64,000 nt of DNA, taken from NCBI GenBank assembly GCA_024279255.1, contig JAJRRT010000064.1, positions 1-64,000 on the forward strand. Direction: 5' to 3'. Of this stretch, positions 1-8,387 are shown piece by piece. The DNA is from Deltaproteobacteria bacterium. GTDB lineage: Bacteria > Desulfobacterota > Desulfuromonadia > Desulfuromonadales > Geopsychrobacteraceae. A program made the translations under genes and the position numbers. The notes under the pieces are model-generated. The model did not search any database and was not told the origin of the DNA. It saw nothing but the letters and a program-made list of their open reading frames with translations. Every line of letters begins with the position of its first letter. The first letter of the stretch is position 1.

Positions 1-597
1 ATCGAGATCCTCACGATTTTTGAAACCACGGCCACTACACTTGAAGTTATGCAGATAGACCTGAGATACTTTGTGCTCGCGAGCCAGATCGAGTAAATCA
101 CGAAAACTTTTATAGTTAATCCGAGAGATAACCGAACTCATAGTGCTGCGTACTCCGGCCTCAGCCAGTGCGTCAAGCGCAGCAACAGCCTTAACAAAAG
201 AACCGGGTCGGTTACGGAAATCATCATGCAAAGCGGCTTCTGCGCTATCAATACTGATTCCGACACTGCGAAAGCCAGAGGCCTTGATCTTCTCGGCGGC
301 GGCATTGTCGAGCAACCAGCCATTGCTGTTCATCGAGACATTCAGCCCCTGCTGGCGGGCATAATCAGTAATTTCGAAGATATCCTGACGCATCAGGGGC
401 TCGCCACCACCAAAGTTGATAAAGGGGACTTGATGCTGAGCGAGACGATCTACGATCTGTTTCTGTTGAGCAGTTTCAAGCTCATCACACTGTTCCTCAC
501 GACTGTAACAATGGCTACAAGTGAAGTTACAGCTATAAGAGAGGGTCCAGTTAAAGGTCAGTGGTGCGGAGAATTGTTCAGTTAGTGGATTGGTCAT
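1..597 (-). CDS. Radical SAM protein, GeoRSP/PqqE-like, 3' part missing
   Basis: The first 199 codons are in the window; the C-terminus runs off the left edge. The ATG at 597 lies inside the end of the PqqD-like gene (20-nt overlap), so the two are translationally coupled. Residues 21-28 read CNFTCSHC, the CX3CX2C motif that binds the radical-SAM 4Fe-4S cluster, followed by a GGGEP SAM-binding segment and MNSNGW, as in PqqE and anaerobic sulfatase-maturase-type enzymes. Radical-SAM proteins paired with PqqD chaperones usually modify ribosomal peptides. The pairing in a Geobacter-like genome fits the GeoRSP system described from Geobacter. Inference: peptide modification; no precursor peptide is visible here. 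A SPASM domain would be expected beyond the edge. Confidence 0.85.
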   Translation of the reverse strand, partial: MTNPLTEQFSAPLTFNWTLSYSCNFTCSHCYSREEQCDELETAQQKQIVDRLAQHQVPFINFGGGEPLMRQDIFEITDYARQQGLNVSMNSNGWLLDNAAAEKIKASGFRSVGISIDSAEAALHDDFRNRPGSFVKAVAALDALAEAGVRSTMSSVISRINYKSFRDLLDLAREHKVSQVYLHNFKCSGRGFKNREDLD

Positions 598-904
598 AGC
601 TGAGCCAGCCCCTTTCAAGGAGATCATCGACAAATTCCTGCACATCATTCAACAGAGTTGCCTCATCAATATCAAATTCTTCCTTCAGCTCAGAGACAAC
701 CTGTGTAATTTCACGGCTACTATCACACAGCGTCCAGATCATGCCACCTAGCAGGTTCAACTGGTGCATCATTCCGGAGAGTAACAGGATAACTGTTCCC
801 TCATCATCAATTTTTTCCCCTGCTTCCAGACGATCAATGACCGCCTGCTGACGGCGTTTTTCAACCCGCCAGACGATATCGGGATTGCGATGCAATCTCT
901 TCAC
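578..904 (-). CDS. PqqD-family peptide chaperone (GeoRSP-like)
   Basis: 108 residues, GTG start with an AAAGGA ribosome site about nine bases upstream. It has the PqqD layout: an N-terminal beta segment (HRNPDIVWRVEKR), DDEGTVILLLSG, then a helix-turn-helix-like region with NLLGGMIWTLCD and a C-terminal FVDDLLERGWL. PqqD proteins bind the leader of a ribosomal precursor peptide and present it to a radical-SAM enzyme, and the next gene is such an enzyme, overlapping by 20 nt. The product is therefore probably the leader-binding subunit of that modification system. No small precursor gene lies in the 193-bp gap upstream. Family call firm; substrate unknown. Confidence 0.85.
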   Translation of the reverse strand: MKRLHRNPDIVWRVEKRRQQAVIDRLEAGEKIDDEGTVILLLSGMMHQLNLLGGMIWTLCDSSREITQVVSELKEEFDIDEATLLNDVQEFVDDLLERGWLSYDQSTN

Positions 905-1097
905 AAAAAATATCCTTTCAACAGAATCAGCAAACCTGAGTGACTCGTACAGTTAATCCTATCCTTTAATTCTGGCCCTTTTGCTCGCTGCCAGCGTTGT
1001 ATCTTTTTGACTTAACGCAGGCTAGGTCTGCATCGATACGCCTTGACAGCAATCAAAATGTCTCAGAATTACACGTCAGGATTAACCACACGGGCCA
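905..1097. other. Intergenic region with an imperfect inverted repeat
   Basis: 193 bp between the YedE-type gene and the PqqD gene, both on the minus strand. No convincing ORF is present, in particular no precursor peptide for the radical-SAM pair. Read on the minus strand, GCTGTCAAGGCG (about 1040-1051) and CGCTGGCAGC (about 988-997) are imperfect inverted repeats, with a smaller inner pair (GCAG/CTGC) between them. The layout resembles a repeated extragenic element more than a promoter, but only one copy is visible in the window. Confidence 0.4.
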
Positions 1098-2162
1098 CTA
1101 ACCAATCCGCTCGCGATAAAAAAGCATGTTTCCTAACACAAATATCAGTCCGACCATGACCGCGACCTTGCCGTACAGGCCAACTCCGGCAGTCGTACCG
1201 GCAATTTGCCAGGACTGAACCAATCCGGCACCGATAAACATACCGATCACGATCAACCCGGCATCAGCATCGCCCTCACCCGATTTGATCAACTGGCGAA
1301 ACGGGCAGCCGCCAAGCAGTACAGAAATCAGACCAACGAGCAACATGCCGAGAAAACCCCAGAGCATATCCAGATGTGCACCCGGTTGACCGTAAAAACC
1401 AAGATGGAACTGACCGGTCGCCAGGCTGGTGACAAGACCACTCACCAAAAAAATCAAAAAGCCCCAGAAAAGTGGCGCCCGGTATCCCATCAGCAGGCCG
1501 TCGCGGATCGATCCGGTCACACAAAAACGGCTACGCTGCGCCAGGACACCAAGGAACAGTCCAACAGCCAGAGCAATCAGTACCGGGGCCGACTGGGCCG
1601 CACTGCCACGCGTTGATTGCAGAATGAATCCAGGCGGCCAGAGGATAAATGCGAGCAACAGCAAAAATCCGAGCGGCACCCAGATCCCGGCACCATCCGG
1701 TTTCTGCTTGCTGCCACCGATATGAACTCCGGCGGCCAACCCTTTGAGACCTAACCAAACACCGATAACCAAGCCGGCAATTCCACTTAAGGTTGTCAGG
1801 TCGCCAGCCATAAACCGAAAAAACATTTTAATCGGGCAGCCGATAAAGACGGCGCACCCAACAATAAGAAAGATGCCTGCAAAGAGCCGCGGCAATGGTG
1901 CGCTGCCGCCGCGAGACTTAAACTCACGGCCCAAAAAGGCTGCGACTACAGCGCCCAGTACAAAACCAACCAATTCGGGCCGCAGATACTGCATCCGCGG
2001 ATTATCGTGCAGACCAAGGGCTCCGGCAGAGTTTTCCAGAAAGCAGGATACGCAGATGCCAGAATTCTGAGGGTTGCCCCAGAGAACCAACATGACGCCA
2101 AGAACTCCTAAGCTCAAGCCAGACATAACGACCAATATATTTTGCCGATCAAGCCAATTCAT
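1098..2162 (-). CDS. yedE: YedE/YeeE-type membrane transporter (selenium-metabolism type)
   Basis: 354 residues, almost all hydrophobic, with about nine to ten membrane helices. It carries the repeated small-residue/Cys signatures of the YeeE/YedE (DUF395) family: GCPIKMFFRF near residue 108, RSRFCVTGSIRD near 211, and GGCPFRQLI near 285. Length and motifs match the subgroup called YedE/FdhT, linked to selenium metabolism in several bacteria; the related YeeE takes up thiosulfate through cysteine relays. The usual small TusA-like partner (YedF) is not adjacent. It is the last gene of the ten-gene minus operon (5-bp gap to the gene before). Inference: passage of a sulfur or selenium species across the inner membrane. 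Confidence 0.8.
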   Translation of the reverse strand: MNWLDRQNILVVMSGLSLGVLGVMLVLWGNPQNSGICVSCFLENSAGALGLHDNPRMQYLRPELVGFVLGAVVAAFLGREFKSRGGSAPLPRLFAGIFLIVGCAVFIGCPIKMFFRFMAGDLTTLSGIAGLVIGVWLGLKGLAAGVHIGGSKQKPDGAGIWVPLGFLLLLAFILWPPGFILQSTRGSAAQSAPVLIALAVGLFLGVLAQRSRFCVTGSIRDGLLMGYRAPLFWGFLIFLVSGLVTSLATGQFHLGFYGQPGAHLDMLWGFLGMLLVGLISVLLGGCPFRQLIKSGEGDADAGLIVIGMFIGAGLVQSWQIAGTTAGVGLYGKVAVMVGLIFVLGNMLFYRERIG

Positions 2163-2167
2163 TGGGA

Positions 2168-2707
2168 TTATTCACAGCCTCCAGATAAACGGCTCTGAAG
2201 GTAATAAAGGCCGGTCAAGGTGTTCTGCAGCGCAAGACTTTGTGGATTCTTACGCGTACGGGCTGCAAACTCTGGTAACCGTAGATCTACAAGCTGTTGA
2301 ATTCCGCTGCGCCTTGTCAGTGGGCTCGCCTTGTCGACGTAATCACCATTCAAGCGTACCGCGCGCACATAGTGATCGATCGATTCTTTAATCGCCCCAC
2401 GCTCAAGCAGAATTTCCGCCTGCAAAATTTCACCGTGAGCCTCCTGGGGGTAATGTCGTGCCAATTCATCAAGTTTGAGCAGTGCTTCAGAAGCCTGCCC
2501 GGCCAGTCGCAAATCTTCGACCGGTTGATAAAGGTTATGTAGGAATTCAATCCGCGCCTGATAAGCTATCTGCTGCTCCATGGCTTTATCGAGTGCTGCT
2601 GCGGAGGTGTTCTTCTCCTGCCCGACCATCAGCAGGAAGACAACTGCCAGAACACAAACCAGAAGCCCCCCACCGGTCAGAATGTCGAAGCGATCACGAC
2701 GCGCCAT
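2168..2707 (-). CDS. Membrane-anchored TPR-like protein, function unknown
   Basis: 179 residues. A single N-terminal helix (LLVCVLAVVFLLMV, about 14-27) anchors an otherwise soluble alpha-helical periplasmic part. Residues about 60-125 (ASEALLKLDELARHYPQ, ILLERGAIKESIDHYVRAV) look like two degenerate tetratricopeptide repeats. Its start follows the stop of the PhnD-like gene directly (2708/2707), so it belongs to the operon. A scaffold or assembly role for the envelope complex of this operon is inference from the repeats and location. Confidence 0.6.
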   Translation of the reverse strand: MARRDRFDILTGGGLLVCVLAVVFLLMVGQEKNTSAAALDKAMEQQIAYQARIEFLHNLYQPVEDLRLAGQASEALLKLDELARHYPQEAHGEILQAEILLERGAIKESIDHYVRAVRLNGDYVDKASPLTRRSGIQQLVDLRLPEFAARTRKNPQSLALQNTLTGLYYLQSRLSGGCE

Positions 2708-3616
2708 CTAAAACTCCTGATAAGGTGGCATGTTGGCGCGTTTTGCCATGGCACGCAATAGATCGTAATCAGAATCTTCAAGGGTTTCGTAGCCATCAAT
2801 CCAGGCTGAGGCCAGAACCTTAAGCTCTTCCCCCTGGTAGCTGACGACATCTTTTTCAGTCAACTCCACCAGAGCCTTACGGAAATTCTCCACCAAGGTC
2901 GGATCAAGATCTTTACTCGCACCAAAAGTGCAGTAAGGAATAATCGGGCTCTCGGCGACAATATTGAAATCGTCAGCGGTAATCTTGCCGGCGCCGGTCA
3001 TAAGTTCCAGATCAAGCGACGGCGCAGTGCCAACATCGTATTGACCGAAGTAAACACCATAAACAACTTTTTCATGCTTGAACGAACCAGCTGGAATTGC
3101 GTAATAAGCAATATCTTTCTCAGGATCGATACCACCCTGCAACATGGTGTCATATTGGGCAAGAAAACCACTGGGAGCCAACTGAGGACCGAAGACCATC
3201 CGTTTCCCCTTAAGATCAGCCAGGGTTTTAATACCACTCCCCTTGCGCGAAATAATTGATCCAGAGGTATAGCTGCCGTAACGACCTCGCTTCTCAGTGG
3301 CCAGTAGTTGCAGTTGACTCTCCTCATGCATAATTAAGTAGACCAACGAATTGGTATGGGTAAATTCAAACTCACCCGCGGCAAAGCGTTCTGAAAAGTC
3401 CTGGGTATCAACCGGCATCAGCTCAAAATCGACACCAAGCTTCTGTGACAGATAGCTTGTCAGCGGATAAAAACGCTTAAGTGTCTCTTCTTCACTATTA
3501 CAATTCATGTACCCGATCCGCATTTTCTGCCGAGTCCCCTCGGGTTGACATGCCGTCAGGAGAGAAATCAGTAGTAGAATTATGATCAGTGCATATCTAT
3601 TTTGAAAAAAGTTCAA
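2708..3616 (-). CDS. PhnD-like periplasmic binding lipoprotein
   Basis: 302 residues with a lipoprotein signal (ISLLTAC, Cys about 23). It follows the PhnD/phosphonate-phosphite binding fold: MRIGYMNCNSEEE, FAAGEFEFTHTNSLVYL, TLADLKGKRMVFG, SGFLAQYDTML and VYFGQYDVGTAPS. Members bind oxyanions such as phosphonate or phosphite, but many stand-alone homologues act as sensors or serve other anions. No ABC ATPase or permease is encoded nearby, so import through a standard transporter is unlikely. Overlaps the preceding beta-helix gene by 4 nt. Inference: ligand capture for the envelope redox operon. Confidence 0.75.
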   Translation of the reverse strand: MNFFQNRYALIIILLLISLLTACQPEGTRQKMRIGYMNCNSEEETLKRFYPLTSYLSQKLGVDFELMPVDTQDFSERFAAGEFEFTHTNSLVYLIMHEESQLQLLATEKRGRYGSYTSGSIISRKGSGIKTLADLKGKRMVFGPQLAPSGFLAQYDTMLQGGIDPEKDIAYYAIPAGSFKHEKVVYGVYFGQYDVGTAPSLDLELMTGAGKITADDFNIVAESPIIPYCTFGASKDLDPTLVENFRKALVELTEKDVVSYQGEELKVLASAWIDGYETLEDSDYDLLRAMAKRANMPPYQEF

Positions 3617-4683
3617 AGCGCATTAACCTCAGGTTTACGGACAAGTGAAGGTGCAACATGCAGCAGACCCAGTCCTTCGCGACTGCGCCCATCCATCAGT
3701 TCGGGCTTTTTTGAGACGCTGCCATACCAATTGGGTCCGACATGAAAATCGTCATCCCCCGCATTATAAATTGTGAACTCAAAATTATTCTCGATGCGAT
3801 TTTTTTCTATCACCGCATCTGCAGCTAGGACCTTTAATCCAGAGCGGCCATTACTTCGAATCAGATTACCCCGTACCGAGGCGATTGAATCTTCAAGATA
3901 GATGCCATGTTCGCGGTTTTGGTTTATGCGGTTGCCTGTTATCTTTGCATCACTGCGCTGCAGGTAGATACCACGACGATTGTCAATGACCTGATTGTCT
4001 ATCAGCTGAACCTTGGAATCGCGCAGACTGATCCCGTTGATCCGATTAGCCTCTACCCGGGTACCACTCATCTGCAACTCGACGAATACAGCCCTGATCC
4101 CCCAAAGGTTGCCAATGATACGGCTATTTTCAATCACAACCTTCGAATCGCGAAACTGCAGGCCATTGAAGTTATGGCTGAAATCGCAATCGCTGATTGA
4201 GACTGTCGACTCCTGGAACTGGGCACCGCGCTGGTTATATCGAAAGGTTGAAGAGCTTAGACGGGCGATAGAATAGTGTGAGTGGAAGCCACGATAGCCG
4301 TACTCAACCAGACAGTGTTCAAGTAGATTCTCACCATTTTCACTCACCATCATGTTGAGTGCACCCCAGTCACCGGGCATGGGGTTAGCTTCAGCCGAAG
4401 TGAAAATAATCGGGTTATCCTGCGTGCCCAAGGCGATAAAACGCCCCTGCGCAAAGAGCTCGCTCTCTCCAATTCCATCCCCGTTGAGATCGATGCGGGC
4501 AAAGCTGACTCTGGTTCCGGGACGAATCTCTAAGGTAGCACCCATAGCAATCGTCAGGATTCCGTCAATCAGAACCTCGCCTTGCCAGATGGTATCTTCG
4601 TATATCGTGCTCTCCCCGTGATATTCAAGCGCAACAGCCGAGAGCGGGAAGAACACTAACAGGAGAATCAGCAGAGTTCTCAT
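3613..4683 (-). CDS. Exported parallel beta-helix protein, NosD-like
   Basis: 356 residues with a cleavable signal peptide (LLILLLVFFPLSAVA). Residues about 130-310 are a long run of short repeats of the type I.gN.i..N..GI.l..s, e.g. IIGNLWGIRA, VEANRINGISL, VIDNRRGIYL, RINQNREHGIYL and LIRSNGRSGLKV. This is the right-handed beta-helix of the NosD/CASH group. NosD is a periplasmic factor for copper-centre assembly in nitrous oxide reductase, but no nosZ, nosF or nosY is present. A segment DLNGDGIGES near residue 67 resembles a calcium-binding loop. Overlaps both neighbours by 4 nt. Role: probably a periplasmic maturation or binding scaffold (inference). Confidence 0.75.
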   Translation of the reverse strand: MRTLLILLLVFFPLSAVALEYHGESTIYEDTIWQGEVLIDGILTIAMGATLEIRPGTRVSFARIDLNGDGIGESELFAQGRFIALGTQDNPIIFTSAEANPMPGDWGALNMMVSENGENLLEHCLVEYGYRGFHSHYSIARLSSSTFRYNQRGAQFQESTVSISDCDFSHNFNGLQFRDSKVVIENSRIIGNLWGIRAVFVELQMSGTRVEANRINGISLRDSKVQLIDNQVIDNRRGIYLQRSDAKITGNRINQNREHGIYLEDSIASVRGNLIRSNGRSGLKVLAADAVIEKNRIENNFEFTIYNAGDDDFHVGPNWYGSVSKKPELMDGRSREGLGLLHVAPSLVRKPEVNAL

Positions 4684-5498
4684 TGTATGGCATCTCCGGG
4701 AAGAGGCTTAAAGTCGATGCGGTTGTCACCTAAAGAGACCTGAAGGCTAGTTCGATATGATTCACTCGCCACGGCGCCCAGATCATTGCGATTGATCTGC
4801 AGCCCCTGCTGTTGCAAGGAACATCCGCTTGCCAGATAAAGTCCCTCCTCCAGATTGTCGACGATGCTCATTTGGACCAGAGACAAGGCGCTGTGATCAA
4901 AACAGAGCAGGCCGGCATCCCCACTGCTAATACGGCCGCCTCGATAGACAAGCTCTCCCCCACCCTGCATCAAGATCCCGTAACGCGCGCCAAGGATATT
5001 GACTTGGGTTAATTGTGGGGAACTGTCCAGGCTGAGAATACCGATTTCAGCACCAAGGATATCGACATAGTTGAAAATCGCAGCTTCTGCGGCTACCAGC
5101 TCAAACCCTGTCCAGTTCTCTCCCTGTGGTGTCGAGTCATCTAGCGAAAATTTGACTGGCAACCCCTTCTTTCCGGCGATAATCAACCGACCCTTGACCA
5201 GAATTTCGGTCCCTTTGTCCAGGTACTCCGGGTCAATTTTGGTACTGTCATTACCGACCACAAGGACATGACTGCCGGGCGCAATTTGAAGGCTGCGACC
5301 AGTGGGGACAAACAGATCCCCCGTGATACGGATCACTCCTCCAAGATACAAATCCTGCTGTAGCAGCCCTCTGACTTCATAGGGTTTCTGTACTGTCCCT
5401 ATCTGCAAAGCAGGACCATCCTCAACAGGGACCAGAGCGCAGCCTGTTATAAACAACAGCAGAAACAGCATTGCGATTTTTTGACGACAACAAGACAT
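4680..5498 (-). CDS. Beta-helix lipoprotein
   Basis: 272 residues from the ATG at 5498, chosen because GGTGGA lies about nine bases upstream; an in-frame ATG at 5516 is possible but lacks this. Lipobox FITGC places the mature protein in the envelope. After a segment with VRGLLQQDLYLGG and an aligned ITGDLFVPTGRSLQIAPG, residues about 130-265 show beta-helix rungs (GIEILSLD-type turns such as GAEIGILSLD, GARYGILMQGG, SGDAGLLCFD and NLEEGLYLASG). It is a shorter relative of the next gene, suggesting an ancient duplication. Start overlaps the end of the preceding small gene; its stop overlaps the next start by 4 nt. Confidence 0.65.
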   Translation of the reverse strand: MSCCRQKIAMLFLLLFITGCALVPVEDGPALQIGTVQKPYEVRGLLQQDLYLGGVIRITGDLFVPTGRSLQIAPGSHVLVVGNDSTKIDPEYLDKGTEILVKGRLIIAGKKGLPVKFSLDDSTPQGENWTGFELVAAEAAIFNYVDILGAEIGILSLDSSPQLTQVNILGARYGILMQGGGELVYRGGRISSGDAGLLCFDHSALSLVQMSIVDNLEEGLYLASGCSLQQQGLQINRNDLGAVASESYRTSLQVSLGDNRIDFKPLPGDAIQ

Positions 5499-5502
5499 CA
5501 GA

Positions 5503-5994
5503 TTAAATCCACCCATTTTTCATCATGAAATCACGCACCGCAGCAGCGGGCAGCTCACCATTCTTAATTCCCTGACGGATAAGATCGAGATTGTTTTGAT
5601 CAATCCGCTTCTGCAATTTCTTAAATACGCGCCCTACGGTGGTAAATTGTAAATCGTTGAGAGGACGTTCACCGCTATAAAGCTTGAGCCCCTCGCCCAG
5701 GTCCAGAACCGCAACGCCCGAAGTTTCAGCAACGGTCGCAAAGCCCAGATCGATCTCTTGAGCAGAGATTGCATCGATGGCCGTCTGACCCTGCTTCAAC
5801 TCAACCCGAACACTGTCGATGCCAGTCTTTTCATGCAGGTAGATCGAGACCAGGTGGTAGCGCATCTCCCCCTCCAGGTCTGGTGCAACACCGATAAAAA
5901 GTTTTGGCCCAAAACAGGACAAACTGGCGGTGACCTGAAGTATAAAGAGCAGACTTAAGGTTAGCAGCGTCGTTTTCAGCGCAGAAACAACCAT
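5503..5994 (-). CDS. Small exported substrate-binding-like protein
   Basis: 163 residues. An N-terminal signal (TLLTLSLLFILQVTASLS) is followed by FIGVAPDLEGEMRYHLVSI and by EIDLGFATVAETSGVAVLD, which resemble the first lobe of periplasmic binding proteins. The protein is about half the usual size, so it cannot form the full two-lobe fold. It could be a reduced binding protein or a remnant; the frame is intact and within a compact operon. Overlaps the polyferredoxin gene upstream by 19 nt. Function unknown; interaction with the PhnD-like protein of the same operon is a guess. Confidence 0.5.
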   Translation of the reverse strand: MVVSALKTTLLTLSLLFILQVTASLSCFGPKLFIGVAPDLEGEMRYHLVSIYLHEKTGIDSVRVELKQGQTAIDAISAQEIDLGFATVAETSGVAVLDLGEGLKLYSGERPLNDLQFTTVGRVFKKLQKRIDQNNLDLIRQGIKNGELPAAAVRDFMMKNGWI

Positions 5995-7457
5995 CGAATC
6001 ACCGTATCCAGATAGAGCCCGGCCAACAGGCTGATATTAATCAGAGTGCCCCAAAAATAGAATTTCTTCCCGTCTCGGCCTGAAGCGACCTTCTTTACGG
6101 CCCAGATCGCCAGCAGATAGCCAATCACCAGCAGAACAATCACCAGCCACTTGAGCAGATCGATTGAAACCAGCACCCCGGGTTGCGGCAGGGTTCCCAT
6201 CAGGTGAACAGCCAGATAACTTTTAACCCCGCTCAGATCACTCAGGGCCAATGGCAAATACCCAAGCTTTGCGTTCAGCTTAACCACGGCAAGAATCAGG
6301 TGTGAAGCCAGCAACAACGGAATGGTCGGCAACAGCAGATCCGATAATCCTGCAAAGAGTGAGTGCTTTACACTCACTTGCCCCGGCTCGTCAGGGCCAA
6401 TAACCGTCGTGACTTTCATAAACCGCAGGCGGTAAAGAATCATCCCGGGGAGTGCGAGCAACAAAGGGAGTAACAGGGTAATCCACAGTGCCGAGAGTAG
6501 AAAATAACCATCGGCTTGCCAACCCAGCAAAATCGCAGCTTTCTTTGGAGCCGCAAACAACATTTCACGTAGAGGGACATTCACCTTACTGAAGTTAGCC
6601 GTGACCATACCGGTTAAAACCAGCAGCAGAAAAGCTTCCCCTCGGCCGAGAACCGCATGGCTTAGTTCCGCCAGCCAGGGACGAAATCCGAGGCGCAGGT
6701 TATCATTGCAGCAGTTCTCAACACAATTCATGCAGAGGGTGCAATCGCTGTTATCATCAATCTGGTGTGGATGAATATCAACCGGGCAACCCGGACGTTG
6801 CCGTTGCAAATGAAGTACTGCAGGACCAAAGGCATAACGTTGCCAGAAACTTTGTTCCGAGACACACTGCACACTGCTGCAACCGGCACAAACTTCAGAA
6901 TCGCGTACGCGAAGCTCGAAGGGAGCCACCCGGGCATAGCACTTGAGGATGGCACCAGCTGGGCAGAAGATCTGGCAAAAAGCACGCTTACGAAAAACAA
7001 CCGAACTGATAATCAGTGCAACAAACAGGAGAACCAGCAGTCGAGCGGTATAGTCCGGATAACGATGAATTGCCAGTAGATAAACCGAGATCTGAAGAGC
7101 AATCAGCAGCAGGGTTATCGGCAGCATCCCCCCCAGCCAGCCAGGTAGCGGTCGATTGAAGCCATAGCGTGACAAGAGTCCATTCAGCCAACCGAAGGGG
7201 CAGACTGCGCACCAGAAACGTCCGGCCACAAGCGCTAACAGAACCAGTCCCATGATCCACAAGACCCAGAGACCGAAAGTTGCGAAACTGGTGTACATCA
7301 GCGGATCAGGAGTAGCGACGCCCGGAATCAGATGATGGTGCCAGCCACTCACGATAACAAGCAGCGTGACCGCCAGGGCTAGTAGCCGAGTTACGCGCCA
7401 GAACCAGCGACCACGCAGTAAGGCACCTAGAAATGGCAGATGAAGCAGATCTTTCAC
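5976..7457 (-). CDS. Membrane polyferredoxin, NapH/NosR-C type
   Basis: 493 residues with about nine to ten membrane helices. Cytoplasmic or interfacial cysteine clusters are plain: CAVCPFGWLNG (about 87), CQIFCPAGAILKC (about 161), CAGCSSVQC (about 191) and CTLCMNCVENCC (about 241), i.e. two CX3CP motifs as in NapH and NosR plus ferredoxin-like 4Fe-4S ligands. Proteins of this group pass electrons from the quinone pool or cytoplasm to periplasmic redox enzymes. In the operon it is the only obvious trans-membrane electron carrier, so it probably feeds the exported haem protein. The stop overlaps the next start by 19 nt. Confidence 0.85.
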   Translation of the reverse strand: MKDLLHLPFLGALLRGRWFWRVTRLLALAVTLLVIVSGWHHHLIPGVATPDPLMYTSFATFGLWVLWIMGLVLLALVAGRFWCAVCPFGWLNGLLSRYGFNRPLPGWLGGMLPITLLLIALQISVYLLAIHRYPDYTARLLVLLFVALIISSVVFRKRAFCQIFCPAGAILKCYARVAPFELRVRDSEVCAGCSSVQCVSEQSFWQRYAFGPAVLHLQRQRPGCPVDIHPHQIDDNSDCTLCMNCVENCCNDNLRLGFRPWLAELSHAVLGRGEAFLLLVLTGMVTANFSKVNVPLREMLFAAPKKAAILLGWQADGYFLLSALWITLLLPLLLALPGMILYRLRFMKVTTVIGPDEPGQVSVKHSLFAGLSDLLLPTIPLLLASHLILAVVKLNAKLGYLPLALSDLSGVKSYLAVHLMGTLPQPGVLVSIDLLKWLVIVLLVIGYLLAIWAVKKVASGRDGKKFYFWGTLINISLLAGLYLDTVIRWLFLR

Positions 7458-7484
7458 GCGCTATCTCCGATCCTGGCCAGGCTG

Positions 7485-8387
7485 TTAGTGATAAATACTG
7501 TAAGGTTGGACATATTCACCCGCCTCATTGCGATAAGTGTAGCGTCTGCCGGTCATCGTTTCGAGAGAACGTGCCGCCCATTCTCGAACGACATTGACGT
7601 CATCTTCCAGCAACACCTCAAGGGCTGCGGCCTGTTTCTCACTACCGATCGGGCCAAGTGCCGTGGCGGCGTTCATGCGAACCTGCCAATCTTGATCCTG
7701 TAAAACAGAAACCAGAGCAGCGACAGTCCGCGTATCCTTGAGTTTGCCCAGTGCTGTGACGACATCCGCACGGCTGGGACCATCTAGATGCTGGAGCAGA
7801 ACCTCAAAGGCCTGCGGATCGGCAATATCACCCAGAGCACGCACGGCCGAAGCCACAGATTGTGGATTTTTGGTCTGTTTCAAAAAATTGATCAGCGGCA
7901 CAACGGCCAAACTATTCAGCTTGATCAGTGAACGCGTGGCAAATTTACGCACCTCATCATCCTGATCACCGAGCGTATTGATCAACGGCTTAACCGCAGC
8001 AACGGTACCAATCTCTCCAAGGGCCCAGGCTGCGATATAACGCCGCCCCAGCGACTGATCAGCGAGAACCTCGGCGATTGCAGGGATAGCAGGCTGCGCC
8101 TTGAGGTTACTCAGGGCAGCAATCACATACTCACGCTGGATCCGATCGTCACTCTTAACCGCCGACAGTAGCACCGGTATCGCATCGTCACCTAATTCGA
8201 GCAAGAGAACATAGACACGGTCGTTGGTTAAGGTTCCATTTTCGCCAAGCAGACCAACCAACTGTTCCAGAGCTCTGACTTCTCCACCCCGAGCTGATGC
8301 TGCAAGTTCATCCAGCGAAATCGGTTCACTCGTTTGTTGGCAGCCGACAAGCAACAGCAGAAGAAATGAGAGCAGCAGCCTTACCAT
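7485..8387 (-). CDS. HEAT-repeat lipoprotein
   Basis: 300 residues. Lipobox LLVGC near residue 16. The mature part is a chain of about six HEAT/PBS-lyase-type repeats: AIPVLLSAVKSDDRIQREYVIAALSNL is one unit (positions about 72-98), followed by units with YIAAWALGEIG, VRKFATRSLIKL, VASAVRALGDI, ADVVTALGKL and VRMNAATALGPIG. Such solenoids act as protein-docking surfaces. The gene sits between the carboxypeptidase-regulatory-like lipoprotein (7-nt overlap) and the polyferredoxin (27-bp gap), so a scaffold role in the same envelope complex is likely, though unproven. Confidence 0.75.
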   Translation of the reverse strand: MVRLLLSFLLLLLVGCQQTSEPISLDELAASARGGEVRALEQLVGLLGENGTLTNDRVYVLLLELGDDAIPVLLSAVKSDDRIQREYVIAALSNLKAQPAIPAIAEVLADQSLGRRYIAAWALGEIGTVAAVKPLINTLGDQDDEVRKFATRSLIKLNSLAVVPLINFLKQTKNPQSVASAVRALGDIADPQAFEVLLQHLDGPSRADVVTALGKLKDTRTVAALVSVLQDQDWQVRMNAATALGPIGSEKQAAALEVLLEDDVNVVREWAARSLETMTGRRYTYRNEAGEYVQPYSIYH

